Assembly: GCA_022695795.1 (NCBI GenBank)
Contig: MU404062.1
Span: 62,001 to 126,000 of the forward strand
Length of the DNA: 64,000 nt
From: Biscogniauxia marginata
Taxonomy: Eukaryota; Ascomycota; Sordariomycetes; Xylariales; Xylariaceae
Direction: 5' to 3'
The position numbers and the translations under genes are program-made. Positions 59,033-64,000 of the stretch are shown here, in pieces. Numbering within the stretch: the stretch's first letter is position 1; the number at the start of each line of letters is the position of its first letter. The notes beneath the pieces are model-generated. The model searched no databases and was not told the DNA's origin. It was given only the letters and a program-made list of their open reading frames with translations.

Positions 59033-59920
59033 TTGTTTCTCCTAAACCCGTTCACCTACCTACTTACCTACCTCTATCGCAATTCGAATAACTCCGCCCG
59101 CTAGAATGGATATAATAGATTGGCCTACTGGCTTAGACCTGGACCTTGGGTAAAAAAAGGGTTTTTTGGCATGGAAGTAGCGTGCGATTAGAAAGAAAGA
59201 AAAAAGACAGGCGAGCGAGCAGGATAGACATGATTGGTTTCCTAGGTACCTCCTATTTAGAAATATACATAAGATGGCGGTAGGATGATGATTTTATTAG
59301 AGAAGGGGTAAATAAATACTAAGTAGGTAAGCCCGTGCATCTGGATATTCATAGTTGACTGTCTTAGAGAACTAACAGTGGTATGCTCTTTCTAAGATGA
59401 GTACAGTTATATTGTGATCTTGTAGCTACAAAGCTAACAATACCTGTAATTATGTGCTTAGGAGTTTCTTTATTTGAAGTAATGAAGCAGCCTATCAGAC
59501 AGGGTTCAAACTACTTAAGTCTTGATTCCTCTAACCTATCCCAAGGCAGTGAGTGATCTCTTCACCACCGAGAAGCTCAATCGTTGGGGGTTGTATGTAT
59601 GGCAAATACCTGTAGTAAGGTCTAGTAACATATTTTAAGTGAATATCTAAGTCCGTTTACTATATCTTGCCTGATTCAAAAAAAAAAAAAAAAAAAAGGG
59701 GGAGGGGGGAGGGATGCGTCACTTAATAGTAGGGGGCACTTTTTTTTTCTCGAGACTGAGACGAAGATGCCTCTAAACTAGTAGTAGCTTAAAGCTAGGT
59801 TGGGTAATATAGATTTGATTCTATACCTAAAACGAGATCACGACGCTACATTTTTCTGTACATTCGCTGCCTTCCTCTGCCTCTTCCCCTTTTCTTTTCA
59901 TGACCCCCAGCGAACGTTGC
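59033..59920. other. Convergent intergenic region between the coiled-coil and GT25-like genes
   Basis: No gene is seen. The 3' flanks of two converging genes are here, with a poly-A run (59678-59697) followed by G-rich DNA. Confidence 0.5.
59678..59697. repeat. Poly-A tract (20 nt)
   Basis: A homopolymeric A run is followed at once by a G-rich purine tract. A retroposed-RNA tail is conceivable, but no upstream body or target-site duplication was found. Confidence 0.9.
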
Positions 59921-61318
59921 TCACCAGAGCGCTTCCCCGTCGTCAGGCAACTGGTCCACCATCTCGTCCTCCGGGAGCCCAGCCACCAGCCGCCGCAGGT
60001 TCGCCCGCACGCTCAGCCGGATATACGGGCTCCCCCTCCCGCGCGCGTACCCGCCGCCCTGGCCGCGGATGTCCGACGCGCCGCCTCCGGCGTAGTAGTG
60101 GCTGACGAGCGGCGGCTGCACCGTGACGCAGACCGGGGGGTCGCCGCCGCCGCCGCCGCCTCGTGTCATCCTTTGCCCTCCGTCGTCCGGCGGCGCGAAA
60201 CCCCCCTGGCACCAGTCCCGCAGCATCAGGTCCCACTGGTACGGGGGGGGGCCCTCCCCCCCAAAGAACCGCCGCGCCAGCTTGCGCGCGCCCCGCCGGC
60301 TGACCGCGTAGGCGAGGCTGCAGACGGTCCCGCGAGGGGCGTGCACGAGGCGCGTGCGCGGGGGGTACGCCTCGCCCAGCTTGTCGGGGAGCGCGAACGG
60401 GTGCGGCCTCAGGTGCTGAGGGTGGGGCACCGTCTCGTCGCTCGCGAGGGCGACCTTCAGGGGCGAGACAACGTCGCGTTGTGATGGCCCCGGCAGGTCG
60501 GTCCCGCAGTGCCCGAGCCAGAGGACGTCCCAGTCCTCGCCGTATATGCTCCCCGTCGTCGCCTTGCGGCCGTCTCGGATGATGGCGTTCTCGGACGGCG
60601 GGATCGTGTGTTTTCCATATTCTTCACTCATAGCCATCCCGGCGCTTCTCTCATTCCCGAGCGTAAGCGCCGGAGGCTGTGACGTGGGCCCACGTAGCTC
60701 TGACTGCTGCTGCTGCTGCTGCTGCGGATCTCGCGATCTCGATTCCTCCCCCAGCCACGTCCTCGACGCCGAGGCGAAGTCCAGAAGCTGCCTCTTCAGA
60801 CGCACGTCCCAGTCCACGTCGTCTTCCATGATGAGCGCGCTCCCCAGGTCCTGCTCGATGACGGCTTCCACGGCGTTCATGTGCGAGCGCCACGATCCCC
60901 TGGCACCGGGGGAGCGAAGCCCACTCGCGGCCCCGTTCGCGGACACGGCGATCGCCGGGACTTGGTCTCCCGTGAGGCCGCTGACCCAGGTAAAGCTTAG
61001 GTTGCTAACTGCGCCCGCTAGGGACATCGCATCGCGACGGTCCGTCCTCGCGGGCAGGTTTATGACGAAGATCTTTTCGAACTGGGGGTTGTTGTCAGCC
61101 CGAGGGGGATTCGTTACGTATTTCTTTTGAGCATTGGGTCGTGATGGCTGAGGGTGGGAATTGCAAAGACCTACGCCGAGTGTGCTATTGAGCACACCTT
61201 CGTCTATTTTATGGTAGAGCCTGATCTTTTCATCGAAATCAGGGGACAGTAGCCAGTATATGTAGAACAGGGACGTTATGACGCAGATGCCTGCGAGAGG
61301 TCTGCGATAAGGCAACAT
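59921..61318 (-). CDS. Glycosyltransferase family 25-like type II membrane protein
   Basis: This uninterrupted frame gives 465 aa from the first ATG at 61318; an open GTG codon 15 nt upstream was rejected. One signal anchor (about 8-24) implies a Golgi lumenal catalytic domain. GT25 features are FEKIFVINLPARTDRRDAM (about 80-98), then SWRSHMNAVEAVIEQ and the metal-binding type motif IMEDDVDW (acidic residues 165-169). Further on come EDWDVLWLGHCG and CSLAYAVSRRGARKLARRFF. The family transfers galactose or glucose in LPS and collagen modification. Fungal substrates are unknown. An insert of about 70 residues with a polyglutamine run follows the EDD motif, and Gly/Arg-rich repeats mark the C-terminal half. 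Codon use is GC-rich, giving spurious plus-strand frames. Confidence 0.82.
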   Translation of the reverse strand: MLPYRRPLAGICVITSLFYIYWLLSPDFDEKIRLYHKIDEGVLNSTLGVGLCNSHPQPSRPNAQKKYVTNPPRADNNPQFEKIFVINLPARTDRRDAMSLAGAVSNLSFTWVSGLTGDQVPAIAVSANGAASGLRSPGARGSWRSHMNAVEAVIEQDLGSALIMEDDVDWDVRLKRQLLDFASASRTWLGEESRSRDPQQQQQQQSELRGPTSQPPALTLGNERSAGMAMSEEYGKHTIPPSENAIIRDGRKATTGSIYGEDWDVLWLGHCGTDLPGPSQRDVVSPLKVALASDETVPHPQHLRPHPFALPDKLGEAYPPRTRLVHAPRGTVCSLAYAVSRRGARKLARRFFGGEGPPPYQWDLMLRDWCQGGFAPPDDGGQRMTRGGGGGGDPPVCVTVQPPLVSHYYAGGGASDIRGQGGGYARGRGSPYIRLSVRANLRRLVAGLPEDEMVDQLPDDGEALW

Positions 61319-62237
61319 CCTGTTAGAGAGCACTTCGAGGGTGTAGTTTCTTGTTCATCTTCCCAGCATACGGTGCTCGTTTGCATTCTTGCTACTCATT
61401 GTCAGTGGCCTCAATCTGAAGGCGTGCGGCTCAATAGGTACTTGCGGCAATGTGTTTACTTGGTGGATAAAGACTCCGGTTAAACCCAACCCCCCCTGAT
61501 CCCAATAAACCACCAATCGCATGAAAGAAATTAAAGCTACCTAGACAGGTCCCGTCGTTGAATATTGCGGGGAACTACTATCAGGGTCTTTGGATATAAA
61601 GTACGATCTCTGGTCCCTTTCAAACATCCGTGGCTACACCGTGGATAGGATGAGTTTCTTAGGGGCTGACTACAATGTTCATTTTGGACCCTCCTAGGTT
61701 AGGACTGTAGCGGTGGTGGCATTTGTTTCATAGGACCAACCCGGGTGGGCAAAACATTATAACTCGCTCTCCAACGCCTGCATGTTCAGTATTATTGCCG
61801 CCAAGTATAATGTGCATTGCTAGGTTAGAGCTTTTGTAACAATTCACTTGGATTTAGAGGGTTGAGATTAAGTACATTGCTGGCCCTAGCAGGTATGTTA
61901 TGTAAGAGGGAAATTCGCATGAGAGCAAAAGCCATACACGTTGTCTCCCCTGGCATGAATGTGATATAAAGGAGTCTCCGACCTGCCATACAATAAACCA
62001 AATCTAGAGCACACGTCAATTTCCACTAACTAGGTAGTGACTGGATTAAGGACGCTTGGCGGGATGGCAAGAATAGCAATAATGCAATGCGCACGTTTCG
62101 TATGTAACCGGTCTTTCTACTAAATACCTTGTATACAATAATCCTAAGTCTTCGTAACAACACACTCATTTCTCATCCTTTCGATATACCGTCACGCTAC
62201 AGAAAATATCCAATCCTTTTCCATAACCCCCTTCCCC
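61319..62237. other. Intergenic region between the GT25-like gene and the permease gene
   Basis: No gene is supported. It contains the GT25-like promoter and the permease 3' flank. A 64-codon frame at 61825-62019 (-) shows nothing recognisable. Confidence 0.5.
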
Positions 62238-64000
62238 TTATATCGGCGGCGCCTTCTTCGCGGAGCCTCTCTCCACGTCAGATGCCTTGGAATCGGATGA
62301 GCTCTCGACTCCCTCGATACCGGGGAGCTCGCCATGAAGCATGTGGTGCTATAAGGTAGCATGTTAGCTAAGAAAAAAAAGTGCGCTGAGTATAACATCT
62401 TATCCATGACAGTTTCTCTGCATATTATCTTCTCACGTACCTCGATGTTGATCTTCGGCCCCTTGAACCACTTATGCGCATCGACGAAAAACCAAATAAT
62501 GACGAGTAGCATCGGCGCGCCCTATAGATTGGGTATCACACGGGTCAGGTTAGCGAGTGAAGCACGCCAATGAATTATCACTTGGGCTTCTAAGAGGGGG
62601 AGGGAGAGGGGGGTTTGGATTGTGTTGTGTTATGTGGGTCATGGAGAGAAAAAAAAAAACTAAAAAACTTACGTAGACCAGACAAGTCCAGTTCATATCC
62701 TCAAGCGTCAGGTTCTCGCCGCGCACGCTGGGGAAGCACAGGATAGGCAGCATGAGGACGACGAAGGCGCAGGCGGCCACGCCCGAGGGCAGGCTGAGGG
62801 GGCCGAGGTGCCAGGGCCCGCGGCGGAAGCGGTTCCCGACGAAGACGACCTTGATGAAGATGGGGGTGGTGAAGGCGACGTAGGCGGCGATGGCGCCGAT
62901 GCTGAAGATGGCGTCGATGGCGGCGCCGCCGAAGACCAGCAGCAGCAGCAGCACGCCGACCGACGTGTTGAACCAGACGGCGTTTACCGGCGTCAGCGTG
63001 CGGCCGTTGACGCGCTTGAGGACGGCGCTGGCGCGGCCGAAGCAGTCGTCGCGCGCGTACGCGAAGCACACCCGCGACGCCGCCACCATGCAGCCCTGGC
63101 CCATGGAGAAGGCGCAGACGATGGTCAGCGCGAGCACGGCGAGCGCGACGTTCGGCGGCAGCACCTGGATCAGGTACGCCGCCCACGGCTGCCCGAGGTC
63201 GCTGTCCATGACCGCGGCCACGTCCTGGATCGTGTACGCGATCAGCACGTTGAGCACGAAGCCGAGGATCGAGCCCGAGCCGGCCGTCATCACGATCGAG
63301 CGCGGCGTGGCGACGGCGGCGTTGGAGCACTCCTCGGCCAGGTGGAAGCTCGCGTCGTACCCGCTCATCGTCCAGATGATGGCCAGGAAGGACATCAGGA
63401 CTGCGATGCCGTCGGGCCAGTCCGTCGCGTTCTGGATGCCCCAGGCGAACTCGTTCGGCTGGAACTTGGGCTCGGCCATGGCCGCTGTGGGGATGATGAT
63501 GATGGTGATGACAAGACAGAGGATGTTGATGACCGTTCCGACCGAGTTGAAGTTGGCGATCCACAGCGTCGGCATACTGCTGATGCAACCATGTATCAGC
63601 ATGATGAAGACGGTCAGGAGGAACGTCTGGTAGTTGGTCGGGATGTATTCCGGGTTCACGATGGACGCTGCTGCTAGAATCATGGCGGCTTCACGCGTGT
63701 TAATACTGTATTTTTCCCATTGGGGGACACAAGCTTAAGAGAGATTCTTCTCACCACAACCGTAGTCGACACTAGGGGCCCCCGTGACCTGCACGAACCA
63801 GTTGCTCCATCCCGTTATCCAAGCGGCAAAGGGGCCGTATTTTGGGCCCGCAAGCACAGCGGCTGCATAGTACAACCCTCCCGACGTCGGCATACTCGAT
63901 GCCAACTCTGCCATCGAAGCGGCAACCTACGTAGACGGTGTCAGATATACCAGCTCCTATCCCATCGACAGCTCTCTCGCCCTGCCGTCGGGATCGCAAT
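62238..64000 (-). CDS. APC-family amino acid permease, GABA/polyamine type (partial, 5' end outside the window)
   Basis: Readable exons run 63926-63755, 63688-62673, 62521-62441 and 62348-62238, about 460 codons. The N-terminal part continues past the right edge, and the intron beginning at 63927 is not fully placed. The sequence shows an APC core: SSMPTSGGLYY, GPFAAWITGWSNWFVQVTG, NPEYIPTNYQTFLL, IWTMSGYDASFHLAEEC and RVCFAYARDD. It ends with two more spans and a hydrophilic Ser/Lys-rich tail (VERGSAKKAPPI). These fit Uga4/Tpo5-like proton-coupled transporters at the plasma or vacuolar membrane, taking GABA, polyamines or related amines. The substrate cannot be fixed. The acceptor at 63689 was chosen because it alone restores frame (YGC-AAMILAAAS). 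The donors gtgaga, gtaagt and gtacgt are good. Confidence 0.9.

Noticed and set aside
59501..59600. tRNA-like words (GGGTTCAAACTAC)
   Set aside because: No acceptor stem or anticodon arm can be folded around it.
59900..60484. 194-codon plus-strand frame opposite the GT25-like gene
   Set aside because: Its Ala/Arg/Pro-rich composition comes from high GC on the antisense strand, with no motif.
62808..63677. 289-codon plus-strand and 295-codon minus-strand frames overlapping the permease
   Set aside because: Both are shadows of GC-rich codons. The chosen minus frame gives textbook transporter helices and spliced exons.
1..64000. CRISPR array, bacterial operon or plasmid features
   Set aside because: The sequence is eukaryotic with spliceosomal introns; no spaced direct-repeat array or prokaryotic gene set is present.

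Overview
The window reads as nuclear DNA of a filamentous ascomycete (Pezizomycotina, probably a Sordariomycete; I cannot narrow it further). Genes are split by short introns with GTAAGT/GTATGT-type donors, CTAAC/CTGAC-like branch points and YAG acceptors. The protein families are typical of moulds, one tRNA carries an intron, and intergenic DNA is full of short TAGG/ACCT-rich tracts. I rebuilt exon chains by hand. In every multi-exon model the reading phases close exactly, and exon coordinates are given in each entry.

Left part (1-9.9 kb): a glycine cleavage P-protein gene (-), a tiny three-exon TOM5 gene (+), an FG nucleoporin NUP57/Nup54 gene (-) and an NDUFA8-type complex I subunit (+). 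These are arranged as divergent and convergent pairs.

9.9-30.4 kb is gene-poor. I can support only a secreted CAP/PR-1-like protein (19.8 kb), a membrane-anchored SGNH hydrolase (24.8-26.2 kb) and a tRNA-Ile(AAT) (27.7 kb). Stretches at 28.4-28.9 and 29.3-29.9 kb look like decayed coding sequence. No intact transposon, CRISPR-like array or complete biosynthetic cluster is visible.

30.4-64 kb is gene-dense: an ankyrin-repeat/CorA-like membrane fusion, a Spata20/YyaL-type thioredoxin-fold protein, dynein light intermediate chain, an Ist3-like spliceosomal RRM protein, an HSV2-like PROPPIN, a Cdc11-type septin, a Bax-inhibitor-1 family protein, a LAG1-type ceramide synthase, a coiled-coil protein of unknown function, a GT25-type glycosyltransferase, and a GABA/polyamine-type amino acid permease that runs off the right edge.

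Most genes are unrelated housekeeping or cell-biology genes (mitochondrial import and respiration, nuclear pore, splicing, dynein, septin, autophagy, sphingolipids) and form no pathway together. I found no convincing new system. The most notable points are sequence-level oddities: AIN in place of GMN in the ankyrin-CorA protein, SHHC in place of the expected CxxC in the Spata20-like protein, RRRG in place of FRRG in the PROPPIN, a likely 5'UTR intron in front of the CAP gene, and the decayed coding stretches.
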